Source: Dyella flagellata (GTDB taxonomy: Bacteria; Pseudomonadota; Gammaproteobacteria; Xanthomonadales; Rhodanobacteraceae). Taken from it: 64,000 nt of DNA. The stretch is from contig NZ_BSOA01000018.1 of assembly GCF_030160275.1 (NCBI RefSeq), positions 1-64,000 of the forward strand, written 5' to 3'. The notes beneath the pieces are model-generated. The model worked only from the letters and a program-made list of their open reading frames with translations. It did no database searches and was not told the origin of the DNA. Both the position numbers and the translations under genes were made by a program. Below, piece by piece: positions 47,409 through 56,556 of this stretch (its first letter is position 1; each line of letters begins with the position of its first letter).

Positions 47409-47814
47409 GTTCCAGCCCTTTACCTGGCCGGTGCGGGTGTACTGGGAAGACACCGACGCCGGCGGCGTGGTCTACCACGCCAGCTACCTGCGTTTCATGG
47501 AGCGGGCCCGCACCGAATGGCTGCGCCGGCTAGGCGTCGATCAGCTGGCGTTCAAACAGGCGACCGGCCTGGCCTTCATGGTGCACCGGATGGAGATCGA
47601 TTTTCTCCGGCCCGCCCTGCTGGACGATGAACTGACGGTGGCGGTGGAAGTCAAAGAACGCCGTTCAGCCAGTATTCTTTTCGCGCAATCGATTTCCCGG
47701 GCGGATGGCGTCGTGCTGATCCAGGCGCAAGTACGTGCGGCTTGCGTGGACTTGGCACGGATGCTGCCCGCCCGGATTCCGGAAGACATCATCGGCCGGA
47801 TCGGTCGGGGTTGA
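47401..47814 (+). CDS. ybgC: Tol-Pal-associated acyl-CoA thioesterase
   Basis: A 137-residue 4-hydroxybenzoyl-CoA-thioesterase-type hot-dog enzyme. The motif [19 protein letters not shown] carries the catalytic Asp. YbgC opens the tol-pal operon in most Gammaproteobacteria and hydrolyses acyl-CoA or acyl-ACP. The start codon ATG overlaps the ruvB stop. Confidence 0.95.
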   Translation: MSEFQPFTWPVRVYWEDTDAGGVVYHASYLRFMERARTEWLRRLGVDQLAFKQATGLAFMVHRMEIDFLRPALLDDELTVAVEVKERRSASILFAQSISRADGVVLIQAQVRAACVDLARMLPARIPEDIIGRIGRG

Positions 47815-47874
47815 TCCCCGTCCGGCCCCAAGCCAAGTACAAGCAAGCCCTATGCGGTGGAGACCCCCCAAGCC

Positions 47875-48561
47875 ATGAACGGTGGATTGAACGTTTTCGA
47901 GATCATCAAGGACGCAAGCTGGCCAGTGACGCTGGTGATGCTGGCGTTGCTGGTGTTCTCTTTCCTGTCGTGGGTGATCATCGTCCGCAAATACATGCAG
48001 CTGAAAGCGGCGATGCAGAACGCCGAATCCTTCGAAGAGCGCTTCTGGTCCGGCGCGGATCTGGCGCAGCTGTTCCGCGAAGTGAGCAACAACGGCGGCG
48101 ACACCGGCGGCATGGAGAGCATCTTCGAATCGGGCTTCCGTGAATTCGTGCGCCAGCGCCAGCGCCGCAGCGCCGACGTGCGCACGGTGATCGAGGGTTC
48201 CGAGCGCGCGATGCGCGTGGCCGGCACCAAGGAAATCGGCACATTGGAGCGCAACCTGGAATTCCTCGCCAACGTGGGCTCGATCAGCCCGTATGTGGGC
48301 CTGTTCGGCACCGTGTGGGGCATCATGGGCGCCTTCCAGGGCCTGGGCGAAATGAAGGATGTCACCATCGCCGTAGTGGCGCCGCACATCTCCGAAGCGT
48401 TGATCGCCACCGCGATGGGCCTGTTCGCCGCGATTCCGGCGGTGTGGGCCTACAACCGCTACGCCAACAAGGTGGAACGTGTCGCCTCGCGCTACGAGGT
48501 GTTCCAGGAAGAATTCTCCTCGGTGCTGCAGCGGCAGATCCAGATCGACGAAAATCACTGA
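47875..48561 (+). CDS. tolQ: Tol-Pal inner-membrane protein TolQ
   Basis: A 228-residue MotA/TolQ/ExbB proton-channel protein. Three transmembrane helices: one N-terminal (VTLVMLALLVFSFLSWVIIV) and two in the C-terminal half (GSISPYVGLFGTVWGIM; AMGLFAAIPAVWAYN). The ATG at 47875 is chosen; an in-frame GTG at 47857 is possible. Confidence 0.96.
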   Translation: MNGGLNVFEIIKDASWPVTLVMLALLVFSFLSWVIIVRKYMQLKAAMQNAESFEERFWSGADLAQLFREVSNNGGDTGGMESIFESGFREFVRQRQRRSADVRTVIEGSERAMRVAGTKEIGTLERNLEFLANVGSISPYVGLFGTVWGIMGAFQGLGEMKDVTIAVVAPHISEALIATAMGLFAAIPAVWAYNRYANKVERVASRYEVFQEEFSSVLQRQIQIDENH

Positions 48562-48576
48562 TAGAGGGCCGCGACC

Positions 48577-49009
<433 letters not shown>

Positions 49010-49023
<14 letters not shown>

Positions 49024-49951
49024 CACCAAGGGCACTCCCCTGGCGGTCGTTTTATCGGCCGTTCTGCACCTGGGTATCGTGGCCTTCCTGTTCCTGGCCA
49101 CGCTGTCTTGCACGTCGTACGAGAAATTTCTCACCGCGTTGCATTTGCCCAACCCGATCACCTGCACGCCACCGCCGCTGCAGCTCACCGGGCCGGTGAT
49201 CGAGGCCACGCTGATCGGCAACACGGCTGCGCCGCTACCGAAAGCGGAGAAGGTGAAGCCGGTGCCGAACACGGTACCGCCACCGCCTTCCGTGCCGCCG
49301 CCGCCTCCGCCTCCTGAGGTGGTGCCCAAGCCGAGCCCGCTGCCGCCGCCGCCGGAGCATCCGGACGTGGTGGACCAGGAGAAAGTGGTGCAGGAAGGAT
49401 TGGAGAAGGCCGAGAACGCCAAGAAGGAGCAGGAAGAGAAGCAGCGTCAGCGTCAGGCTGAGCTGGACGCTCAGGCGGCTAAAAAGAAGGCGGAGCAGGA
49501 AAAGGTGGATGAGCTGTTCAAGCAGCTTGATGCCGCTACAACGCAGACGCAGAAGGCCGACAACAAGGCCAAACAGGCCAAGCAGCAGCTCGCGGATCTG
49601 AAGAATGCGCAGGCGAATGGCCTGGAGAACCTGCCGAATGACACAGAGCGCAAGACTGGCAACAACGCCGCCCATTCGAGCCTTACCGATCAGTACCAGG
49701 CAGCCATCATGGACGCGTTAAAGAAAAATTGGCTTGGACCGTCCGATACTCCACCAACCCCCTGTCTGGTGCATATCGTTCAGGCACGTGGAGGTGAAAT
49801 AGTGAGCGCTAAGGTTGACTCGAATTGCCCTTATGACGAGGCAAGCAAGAAAGCGGTCGAGGATGCAGCATTCCGTGCTCATGAACTACCTTATAAAGGG
49901 TACGAGAGCGTGTTTACCCCCACTATCGACGTCTACTTCCGGGCACAGTGA
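49010..49951 (+). CDS. tolA: Tol-Pal energy-transducing protein TolA
   Basis: A 313-residue periplasm-spanning protein. One N-terminal helix (VVLSAVLHLGIVAFLFLA), a proline block (SVPPPPPPPEVVPKP-type, about 85-120), a charged coiled coil (KAENAKKEQEEKQRQRQAEL onward to about 205), and a C-terminal TolA/TonB-like domain (about 220-313). The central helix is shorter than in E. coli TolA (421 residues). Confidence 0.94.
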
Positions 49952-49958
49952 TTACGGT

Positions 49959-51278
49959 ATGAAAAAATTGACTCAATTCCTGGCGATCTTGATCGCCTAC
50001 TGCGGGCTGGCATTGCTGAGTCAAGTTCACGCTCAGCAACCGTTGACCGTGAATGTCGTGGGTATGACGAAGACCGCCACGCCGATCGCCGTGGTGCCCT
50101 TCGCCCAGCAGGGCGCGCCGCTGCCTACCGACATCGCCGACGTGATCCGCAACGATCTCAACCGCTGCGGTAAATTCCGTTCGCTGGCGGTGAGCGAAAT
50201 CGTCGAGCAGCCGAGCCAGGGCTCGGACATCAAGTTCGCAACCTGGCGCCTGCTCAAGCAGGACTACATCGTGATCGGCCGTATCAAGGATGCCGGCAAC
50301 GGCATGGTCACGGTCGAATACGAGCTGTGGGACGTCAACCGCCAGCAGCGCCTGCTGGGCGAGGCCATGTCGCCCGCCGCCACCAGCGATCTGCGCAGTG
50401 TCGCGCACCAGATCGCGGACAAGATCTTCCAGCAGATCACCGGCATTCCCGGCGCGTTCTGGACGCGCATCGCCTACGTGACCATGGTCGGCACCGGCAA
50501 CAACGCCAACTATTCGCTGATCGTGGCCGACTCCGACGGCTACAACCCGCAGGTGGTGGCGCGCTCGCATGAGGCGCTGCTGTCGCCCAAGTGGTCGCCG
50601 GATGGCAGCCGTATTGCTTACGTATCGTTCGAAGGCGGCAACTCGGCGATCTACATCCAGAACATCGGCACGGGCGCGCGCCAGCTGATTTCGGGCCGCG
50701 CCAAGGGCATCAACAGCGCGCCGGCCTGGTCGCCGGATGGCACCAAGCTTGCCTTGTCGCTGTCCTATACGGGCAATCCCGAGATCTACGTGATGGACCT
50801 GGGCAGCCGCCAGGAGACCCGCCTGACCCGCAGCATGGCCATCAATACCGAGCCGGTCTGGGCGCCGGACGGCCAAAGCATCTACTTCACCTCCGACCGC
50901 TCCGGCAAGCCGGAGATCTACCGCGTATCGGCTGGCGGCGGCACGCCCGAGCGCATCAGCTTCCAGGGCCAGCAGAACCTGGATGCCTCGATCAGCTATG
51001 ACGGCAAGCAGATTGCCATGGTGCAGGCCAACGGGAACGTGTATCGTATCGCCATCGTGGACCAGGGCCAGGGTGGGCAGTTGCGCTTCATCTCGCCCGG
51101 TCCGATTGACGAATCGCCAAGCTTCGCGCCGAACGCCAGTATGTTGATCTACGCCGCCAGCGATGGAGCCCGTGACGTGCTATATGCCGTTTCGAGCGAT
51201 GGCATGGTGCGTCAGCGCCTTGCGCTTGCCGACGGCAACGTCCGCGAGCCGGCCTGGGGACCTTATCGCAAGCAGTGA
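49959..51278 (+). CDS. tolB: Tol-Pal periplasmic protein TolB
   Basis: A 439-residue secreted protein with a signal peptide ending at VHAQQ. The N-terminal domain is followed by a beta-propeller with PD40-type repeats (PKWSPDGSRIAYVS; PAWSPDGTKLALS; PVWAPDGQSIYFTS). The ATG at 49959 (MKKLTQFL) gives the signal peptide; the upstream frame is a shadow of tolA. Confidence 0.96.
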   Translation: MKKLTQFLAILIAYCGLALLSQVHAQQPLTVNVVGMTKTATPIAVVPFAQQGAPLPTDIADVIRNDLNRCGKFRSLAVSEIVEQPSQGSDIKFATWRLLKQDYIVIGRIKDAGNGMVTVEYELWDVNRQQRLLGEAMSPAATSDLRSVAHQIADKIFQQITGIPGAFWTRIAYVTMVGTGNNANYSLIVADSDGYNPQVVARSHEALLSPKWSPDGSRIAYVSFEGGNSAIYIQNIGTGARQLISGRAKGINSAPAWSPDGTKLALSLSYTGNPEIYVMDLGSRQETRLTRSMAINTEPVWAPDGQSIYFTSDRSGKPEIYRVSAGGGTPERISFQGQQNLDASISYDGKQIAMVQANGNVYRIAIVDQGQGGQLRFISPGPIDESPSFAPNASMLIYAASDGARDVLYAVSSDGMVRQRLALADGNVREPAWGPYRKQ

Positions 51279-51282
51279 TCCG

Positions 51283-51313
51283 ATCCGGCCGTGTCCTTGA
51301 GCCGCGGCCGGAT
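51283..51313 (+). other. Hairpin between tolB and pal
   Basis: Arm ATCCGGCCG (51283-51291) and CGGCCGGAT (51305-51313), 13-base loop, no T-run. It sits in the 252-bp tolB-pal gap, which otherwise shows no gene. It may process or attenuate the transcript, and the gap may hold a separate pal promoter. Confidence 0.5.
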
Positions 51314-51530
51314 GACCTGAGGAGGGGGCCCGGGGCACGAAAGTGTTCCGGCCACGACCAGCGTGGCGGTTTGCCATGCCTGTTTTACCGGCCTCTGCAG
51401 TACAATGCGGGGCCTTGGCCTGTAAGTGCAAGAAAAAACAAAACAACAGCCGGTACACCGGCGATGGCTGTCCCGTAACCGCAATCGTCATTGACTGTCG
51501 GAAATCAAACCCGTTTGAAGGAACGTCACC

Positions 51531-52040
51531 ATGAATAAGACCGTTCGTATTGCCCTGGTCGCCCTGCTCTGTGTCGGTGCGGCCGCCTGTACCAAGAAGC
51601 AGGAAACGAAGCCCCAGCAGCCGCAGCAGGAAACCCAGCAGGTGGCTCCGCCGCAGTCCGGCGAGCACAAGTACACCGCGGCTGACCTCGACACCGACGC
51701 CTGCCTGAAGCAGCGCGTTGTCTACTTCGACTTCGACAAGGACGAAGTGAAGCCGGAGTTCCAGCAGATCATGCAGTGCCATGCCAAGTTCCTGCAGGAC
51801 GTGCCGACCGCGCGCATGACTTTGGACGGCAACACCGACGAGCGTGGTACGCGTGAATACAACCTGGGCCTGGGCGAGCGTCGTGGTAACGCCGTGTCCA
51901 GCGCGCTGCAGGCCAATGGCGGTTCCGCCAGCCAGATCAACGTGGTCAGCCACGGCAAGGAACAGCCCGTGTGCCGCCAGCACAATGAGGATTGCTGGAG
52001 CAAGAACCGCCGCGTTGAGATCAGCTACTCGGCGACCTGA
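51531..52040 (+). CDS. pal: Peptidoglycan-associated lipoprotein Pal
   Basis: A 169-residue outer-membrane lipoprotein. A lipoprotein signal ends VGAAAC with the lipidated Cys at about residue 20, followed by a Gln/Pro-rich linker and an OmpA-like peptidoglycan-binding domain (VVYFDFDKDEV; DGNTDERGTREYNLGLGERR). GAAGGAA precedes the ATG. cpoB follows with a one-base overlap. Confidence 0.96.
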   Translation: MNKTVRIALVALLCVGAAACTKKQETKPQQPQQETQQVAPPQSGEHKYTAADLDTDACLKQRVVYFDFDKDEVKPEFQQIMQCHAKFLQDVPTARMTLDGNTDERGTREYNLGLGERRGNAVSSALQANGGSASQINVVSHGKEQPVCRQHNEDCWSKNRRVEISYSAT

Positions 52041-52879
52041 TGGTAATTCGATTGGCTAAGCGTTTCATGGCCAATCTCAGCATGGCGGGCGCCCTGGCGT
52101 CCGCCATGCTGTTTATGGCGCCCGCGCATGCCCAGAACTCTCCCATGAGTCTGGCCGATCGCGTTGCGCGCCTGGAACAGCAACAGCAGGGCCAAGATCA
52201 GAACAAGCTCAACCAGCTCAATCAGCTGCAGCAGATGCAGTCGACCATGCAGCAGATGCAGGGCCAGATCGAAGAATTGCAGCACCAATTGCAGCAATTG
52301 CAGGATCAGAGCAAGGCCCAGTACAGCGATCTGGACAGCCGCGTCGGCAGGATCGAAAAACAGGGCAGCGCCAGTCCGGCGCCATCGGCCACCAGCCCGG
52401 CCCCGGCCAATGCATCGGCGCCTGGCAATGCGGCCTCCGTTGCGCAGCCCGCAGCTCCTGCGGCTCCCGCTGAATCTGCTGCCGAGAAAGCTGCCGCTCT
52501 CAATGCCTACAACACCGCGTTCAAATCGCTGCGCGGAGGCGACTACGTAACCTCGTCGCGCGGCTTCCGCGAGTTCATCCAGAAATATCCCAACGACGCG
52601 CTTACGCCCAATGCGTTCTATTGGCTGGGCGAGTCGTACTACGCCACCACCAACTACCAGGTTGCGGTGGAAGCCTTCAAGCATCTGCTCAGCCAGTATC
52701 CGCAGAGCGATAAGGCGGCCGATGCCACGCTCAAGCTCGGCTACAGCCAGCTGGAGATGAAGCAGACCGACGAAGGCGTCGCCACGTTGAAGACCGTGGT
52801 GAGCAAATACCCTAACTCCAATGCGGCCAAGCTGGCCCAGGAGCGCCTGCGGCGTATATCGCAGCAGACGACTCGGTGA
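52040..52879 (+). CDS. cpoB: Cell-division coordinator CpoB (YbgF)
   Basis: A 279-residue periplasmic protein with a signal peptide ending near PAHAQN. Residues ~35-110 are a Gln-rich trimerising coiled coil (LNQLNQLQQMQSTMQQMQ-type heptads), then an Ala/Pro linker, then three TPRs (FREFIQKYPNDALTPNAFYWLGE onward). It links TolA to PBP1B during septation in E. coli. The ATG overlaps the pal stop (TGATG). Confidence 0.94.
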   Translation: MVIRLAKRFMANLSMAGALASAMLFMAPAHAQNSPMSLADRVARLEQQQQGQDQNKLNQLNQLQQMQSTMQQMQGQIEELQHQLQQLQDQSKAQYSDLDSRVGRIEKQGSASPAPSATSPAPANASAPGNAASVAQPAAPAAPAESAAEKAAALNAYNTAFKSLRGGDYVTSSRGFREFIQKYPNDALTPNAFYWLGESYYATTNYQVAVEAFKHLLSQYPQSDKAADATLKLGYSQLEMKQTDEGVATLKTVVSKYPNSNAAKLAQERLRRISQQTTR

Positions 52880-52889
52880 GGGTAGGGCG

Positions 52890-53582
52890 GTGAGCGACAC
52901 TCCGGTGAGCGTGGAAGCTGCCACGTCGGGCCAGGGCGCGGTTGAGCGCCTGCGCATCACCGAGATCTTTCATTCGATCCAGGGCGAAGCCGATGCGATC
53001 GGCTGGCGTTCGGTGTTCGTCCGCCTCACCGGCTGCCCGCTGCGCTGCGTGTGGTGCGATTCGGAGTATTCGTTTTACGGCGGCAACTGGCGCGATATCG
53101 ATGACATACTCGTCGAAGTCGCTTCGCATGGCGCCTCGCATGTTTGCGTTACCGGCGGTGAACCGCTGGCGCAGAAGCGTTGCCTGATCCTGCTGCGCAG
53201 GCTCTGCGATGCCGGCTACGAGGTCTCGTTGGAAACCTCTGGCGCCCTGGATGTGGCGGCCGTCGATCCGCGCGTGCGCAAGGTGATGGATCTGAAGGCG
53301 CCCGATTCCGGCGAGGCGCAGCGCAATCTTTGGTCCAACCTCGATCACTTGCTGCCGCACGACCAGGTGAAGATCGTGATCGCCAGCCGCGCCGATTACG
53401 AATGGGCACGTGGGGTGGTGGCCGAGCATCGCCTCGACGCGCGCTGCATGGTCTTGTTTTCGCCTGTGCACGGGGCCGTCGAGCCGCGCGCGCTGGCCGA
53501 ATGGATCATCGAAGACAAATTGCCGGTCCGTTTTCAACTGCAGCTGCACAAGCTGCTGTGGAATGACGCGCCGGGGCATTAG
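52890..53582 (+). CDS. queE: 7-carboxy-7-deazaguanine synthase QueE
   Basis: A 230-residue radical-SAM enzyme converting carboxytetrahydropterin to 7-carboxy-7-deazaguanine for queuosine. The Fe-S motif is C-x3-C-x2-C in TGCPLRCVWCDSEYSF; VTGGEPLAQ follows. The GTG at 52890 follows GGGTAGGG and avoids a long upstream overlap with cpoB. queC follows after 130 bp that contains a repeat remnant. Confidence 0.94.
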   Translation: MSDTPVSVEAATSGQGAVERLRITEIFHSIQGEADAIGWRSVFVRLTGCPLRCVWCDSEYSFYGGNWRDIDDILVEVASHGASHVCVTGGEPLAQKRCLILLRRLCDAGYEVSLETSGALDVAAVDPRVRKVMDLKAPDSGEAQRNLWSNLDHLLPHDQVKIVIASRADYEWARGVVAEHRLDARCMVLFSPVHGAVEPRALAEWIIEDKLPVRFQLQLHKLLWNDAPGH

Positions 53583-53712
53583 CGTATCTGTTTAGGGGAT
53601 ACGTGTACCTGCTTGCGCCGGAATGACGGCATGAAAAAACCACGCCCCGGCCTGTGTCGCCGGCAGCGTCCCCGGCCGGTGACCGGCCGTTCTCCTGCAC
53701 TGGAATTGCTTT

Positions 53713-54390
53713 ATGTCATCCACCCCCCGCAAGGCCGTCATCCTCGTTTCCGGAGGCATGGATTCGGCCGTCACCATCGCCTTGGCCCGCGAACAGGGCT
53801 ATCAGGTTCATGCACTGAGCGTGGCTTATGGCCAGCGCCACAGCTCCGAACTGGATGCCGCCGCGCGTGTCGCACGCATGCTCGGTGCGGTCGAGCACAA
53901 AACCGTGCATGTGGACCTGCGCAGCATCGGCGGCTCCGCGCTCACGGCCGACATCGACGTACCCGAGCAGGGCGGTGACGGCATCCCTGTCACCTATGTC
54001 CCGGCACGCAACACCATCATGCTTTCGGTGGCGCTGGGCTGGGCCGAGGTGCTGGGTTCCAACGACATCTGGTGCGGCGTCAATGCCGTGGACTATTCCG
54101 GCTACCCGGACTGCCGCCCGGCCTTCGTCGAGGCCTTCGAGCACCTGGCCAACGTAGCCACCAAGGCTGGTGTGGAAGGCGCAGGCATCCGCGTCCATGC
54201 GCCACTGATGGCCATGAGCAAGGCGGATATCGCCCGCGAAGGGCAGCGCCTCGGGGTGGACTTCTCCGCCACGGTGAGTTGCTACCAGGCCGACGCCGAA
54301 GGCCGTGCCTGCGGCCGCTGCGATGCCTGCCGCCTGCGTGCGCAGGGCTTTCGCGAGGCCGGCCTACCCGACCCAACTCGCTACGCTTGA
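53713..54390 (+). CDS. queC: 7-cyano-7-deazaguanine synthase QueC
   Basis: A 225-residue ATP-dependent nitrile synthetase making preQ0. The PP-loop [11 protein letters not shown] is near the N-terminus and the zinc site near the C-terminus has the cysteines of [20 protein letters not shown]. It acts directly after QueE in queuosine synthesis. tRNA-Lys follows. Confidence 0.96.
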   Translation: MSSTPRKAVILVSGGMDSAVTIALAREQGYQVHALSVAYGQRHSSELDAAARVARMLGAVEHKTVHVDLRSIGGSALTADIDVPEQGGDGIPVTYVPARNTIMLSVALGWAEVLGSNDIWCGVNAVDYSGYPDCRPAFVEAFEHLANVATKAGVEGAGIRVHAPLMAMSKADIAREGQRLGVDFSATVSCYQADAEGRACGRCDACRLRAQGFREAGLPDPTRYA

Positions 54391-54458
54391 GCTCCGGGCC
54401 CCGAGATCGCTTGTGCCCGAGGGCTTCAGCCCATAAAATGATCAGCTGACTTTTTTAC

Positions 54459-54534
54459 GGGCCGTTAGCTCAGCCGGTAGAGCAGCGGACTTTTAATCCG
54501 TTGGTCGACAGTTCGAATCTGTCACGGCCCACCA
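54459..54534 (+). tRNA. tRNA-Lys (UUU)
   Basis: A 76-base tRNA with encoded CCA. Acceptor GGGCCGT pairs with ACGGCCC; D-arm TTAGCTCAGCCGGTAGAGC; anticodon loop CTTTTAA with anticodon TTT; T-arm GTTCGAATC. A terminator hairpin follows at 54543. Confidence 0.97.
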
Positions 54535-54542
54535 ATGAAAGA

Positions 54543-54574
54543 AAAGGATCTGTGGCAACACAGATCCTTTTTCT
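54543..54574 (+). terminator. Terminator after tRNA-Lys
   Basis: Perfect 12-bp stem AAAGGATCTGTG / CACAGATCCTTT with GCAA tetraloop, then TTTC. Confidence 0.92.
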
Positions 54575-54971
54575 TTGCCGTCGGTCCGTCATTTTCTGTT
54601 TGTGTTGCGCAAGCAGGACGGGGCGACATGCATCTTGCGTGCAAGGAAGGATTCATCGCACAGCTTCGCCAATGAAGCCTTGCACAACTGCTTATCACGT
54701 CCCGTTTCCCGCTGGATTCATGCGTGAGAGACGCGACTTATACGCCGCCCACACAGCCTTCGGATGTCTAATCGCGCGGCTGCTCAAGCTACACATTGTT
54801 GATCTCGCAGGGAACCACATCAGTGCGTTGCCTACGCGCCATGCGCGCTGATTTTCACTAATACGTTGCCAATCATCCGTTTTTTTCCTGCACACCATGC
54901 GTGACGCGTGGCGATTTCGCTCATGCCGCGATCACGCGATCTGTCCCACTTATCTGAAATAGGAGAGCCCC
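54575..54971. other. 397-bp gene-free stretch behind tRNA-Lys
   Basis: No supported gene; it looks less GC-rich than the surrounding chromosome. It must contain the promoter of the secreted protein gene at 54972, but I cannot place it. No duplicate of the tRNA 3' end is seen here. Confidence 0.5.
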
Positions 54972-55769
54972 ATGAAAACCCCCTTTATGGCTAGCGCGCT
55001 TGTTTTAGTTGCAGCGGCCTTGGGCTACACACCGTACGCCGCTGCGCAGGACACAAATCTTGCGTCGGCTTCCATGACTGTTTGCGCCACCAGCGGCACA
55101 GTGACGCTGACCGTCCTTGGCGTAACACAGGTACTTCCGATCAACTGCCAAGGTAGTGCGACCATCAGCGTGCCGGGCACCACGCAAAAAGTCTCCGCCA
55201 ATTTGAATGTCGGCTTGCTAGGCATGAACGTGATGAGTTTGGCGGGCACCACGGCGACTGCGCAGGAAACCATTGGCGTGGACAGCACCAGCTTGTCTGG
55301 TTCTGTGCAGAGCGGAACCCTCAGCTTCTTGAATAGTGCGGTGATGATCGGCAATACCACAGCGGCGCTGTCGTGTAACGCGCGGGCCTTGAGTACGACA
55401 CTGCAATGCCAATCCTCCCTCGGCAACGCGAGTGTTTCCGTGGACGGGCTGCCGATCAGCCTGCCGAACCCCATTCCCATCAACTACACGATCCCGGTGT
55501 CCAATATCAGTGTCAACGTGGATACCCCATTGGGTCAGGTATCCATTGCGACCAGCGGCACACTCACGCTCAACGGGGTCGTAGCCAATGGCCTCAACAC
55601 GCCGAACATTACGGTGGCTCAGCTCGGTGAGCGTCTGCAGGTCAGCGGTGGAACCACCGTGCTTGGGCTTGGTTTGGTGAGCGTGGCGGTCGACGCGACC
55701 AACAGCAACTCGGCCAGTGTGCAGACCACCTCGTCGTCGCCGGTCTTCACCAACGTCACTTTCCAGTGA
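54972..55769 (+). CDS. Secreted low-charge protein of unknown function
   Basis: A 265-residue exported protein: signal peptide ending near AAAQD (residue 26), then a Ser/Thr/Val/Asn-rich mature part with almost no charge (one Lys and two Arg in ~240 residues). Four cysteines at 38, 59, 135 and 146 suggest two disulfides, each within a short loop. Repetitive beta-type phrases (ISVPGTTQKVSANLNV, ISVNVDTPLGQVSIATSG) suggest a beta-sandwich or beta-solenoid. GGAGAG precedes the ATG and a terminator follows. I do not recognise the family. Confidence 0.75.
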   Translation: MKTPFMASALVLVAAALGYTPYAAAQDTNLASASMTVCATSGTVTLTVLGVTQVLPINCQGSATISVPGTTQKVSANLNVGLLGMNVMSLAGTTATAQETIGVDSTSLSGSVQSGTLSFLNSAVMIGNTTAALSCNARALSTTLQCQSSLGNASVSVDGLPISLPNPIPINYTIPVSNISVNVDTPLGQVSIATSGTLTLNGVVANGLNTPNITVAQLGERLQVSGGTTVLGLGLVSVAVDATNSNSASVQTTSSSPVFTNVTFQ

Positions 55770-55786
55770 TCTAGACGCTTGTACAG

Positions 55787-55817
55787 AACCCGCTTGGCTT
55801 GAAGCCTTGCGGGTTTT
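55787..55817 (+). terminator. Terminator after the secreted protein gene
   Basis: Outer stem AACCCGC (55787-55793)/GCGGGTT (55809-55815) with an inner GGCT/AGCC stem and TTTTG after it. It lies between two convergent genes. Confidence 0.8.
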
Positions 55818-55823
55818 GTGAGT

Positions 55824-56123
55824 TCAGGCGGCGCTGGCGTGAAGCTGTAAACCCAATGCGCGAGCTACCTTGAGTATGGTGGAGAAATCTGGATTACGTT
55901 CTCCAGACAGTGCCTTGTATAAGCTCTCGCGGGATAAGCCCGCATCACGCGCGACCTTGGACATACCTTGAGCTCGGGCAATGTCACCTAGTGCTTTCGC
56001 AATGAAGGTGGCATCGCCATCGCTTTCAGCGATGCAAGCATCGAGATAGAGCGCCATTTCCTCTGGGGTGCGCAGGTGTTCTGCGACATCGAAAGGAATA
56101 GTCTTGAGCTTCTTTTTACTCAT
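55824..56123 (-). CDS. Antitoxin, HTH-type (HI1420-like addiction module)
   Basis: A 99-residue protein: N-terminal MSKKKLKTIPFDVAEHLRTPEEMALYLDA and C-terminal helix-turn-helix MSKVARDAGLSRESLYKALSGERNPDFSTILKV, the pattern of the putative addiction-module antidote family found with RelE-like toxins in toxin-first order. The ATG overlaps the toxin stop by four bases (ATGA). It would neutralise the toxin and repress the pair. Confidence 0.88.
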   Translation of the reverse strand: MSKKKLKTIPFDVAEHLRTPEEMALYLDACIAESDGDATFIAKALGDIARAQGMSKVARDAGLSRESLYKALSGERNPDFSTILKVARALGLQLHASAA

Positions 56124-56407
56124 AGCTCTTTCGCCATAACTTGCGCTTTGTGGATATCGGCATCCTGTGTGGACTTGTCGCCACCACAAAGCAGAATGAT
56201 CGTTACATTGCCTCGTTGGGTGTAGTAGACGCGGTATCCGGCACCTATGTCGATTTTCATTTCCGAGATCCCGCCAGGCAGGTTGCGATGCTGGCCCGGA
56301 TTACCGTCCGCCAAGCGAGCAATACGTGCTTGAATACGGGCCCGAGCCATCAGGTTTTTTAGGCTGTCCAACCATTCGGCGAAATCTGCGCTGGTCTCGA
56401 TCTTCAT
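56120..56407 (-). CDS. RelE/ParE-superfamily toxin (HI1419-like)
   Basis: A 95-residue basic protein: FAEWLDSLKNLMARARIQARIARLADGN, then ISEMKIDIGAGYRVYYTQRGNVTIILLCGGDKSTQDADIHKA. This is the phage-derived Gp49/HigB-like addiction-module killer family, whose relatives cleave mRNA on the ribosome. It precedes its antitoxin and the pair is overlapped and divergent in style from the neighbouring housekeeping genes. Confidence 0.9.
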   Translation of the reverse strand: MKIETSADFAEWLDSLKNLMARARIQARIARLADGNPGQHRNLPGGISEMKIDIGAGYRVYYTQRGNVTIILLCGGDKSTQDADIHKAQVMAKEL

Positions 56408-56414
56408 GAAGGAA

Positions 56415-56432
56415 TGTAGCCAATAGGCTACA
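56415..56432. promoter_or_regulatory. Operator palindrome of the toxin-antitoxin pair
   Basis: TGTAGCC-AATA-GGCTACA, a perfect 7-bp inverted repeat 8 bp before the toxin ATG. A TTGACG that could be the -35 lies just upstream on the leftward strand (around 56438-56443), so repressor binding would cover the promoter. Confidence 0.7.
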
Positions 56433-56556
56433 CTTGGTCGTCAAGGAATTCCAGTCTGACGACGGATTCGGCACGCGGGCATCAGGCGAAAAAGAACGCC
56501 GCGTTGTGGTGCGAAGTTGAAACGTCAGGGGGGATGAACCCTTACAGCGACTCGTC

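Noticed and set aside
53583-53712. preQ1 riboswitch between queE and queC
   Set aside because: No preQ1 aptamer pattern seen; the gap contains a repeat remnant and queC is downstream in the tol-pal/que gene string.
54501-54851. 116-codon frame starting within tRNA-Lys
   Set aside because: It begins in the tRNA and runs through its terminator, with no family resemblance or ribosome site.
54459-55000. Integration site (att) duplication of the tRNA-Lys 3' end
   Set aside because: I looked for a second copy of the T-arm/acceptor sequence downstream and saw none, and no integrase gene is present.
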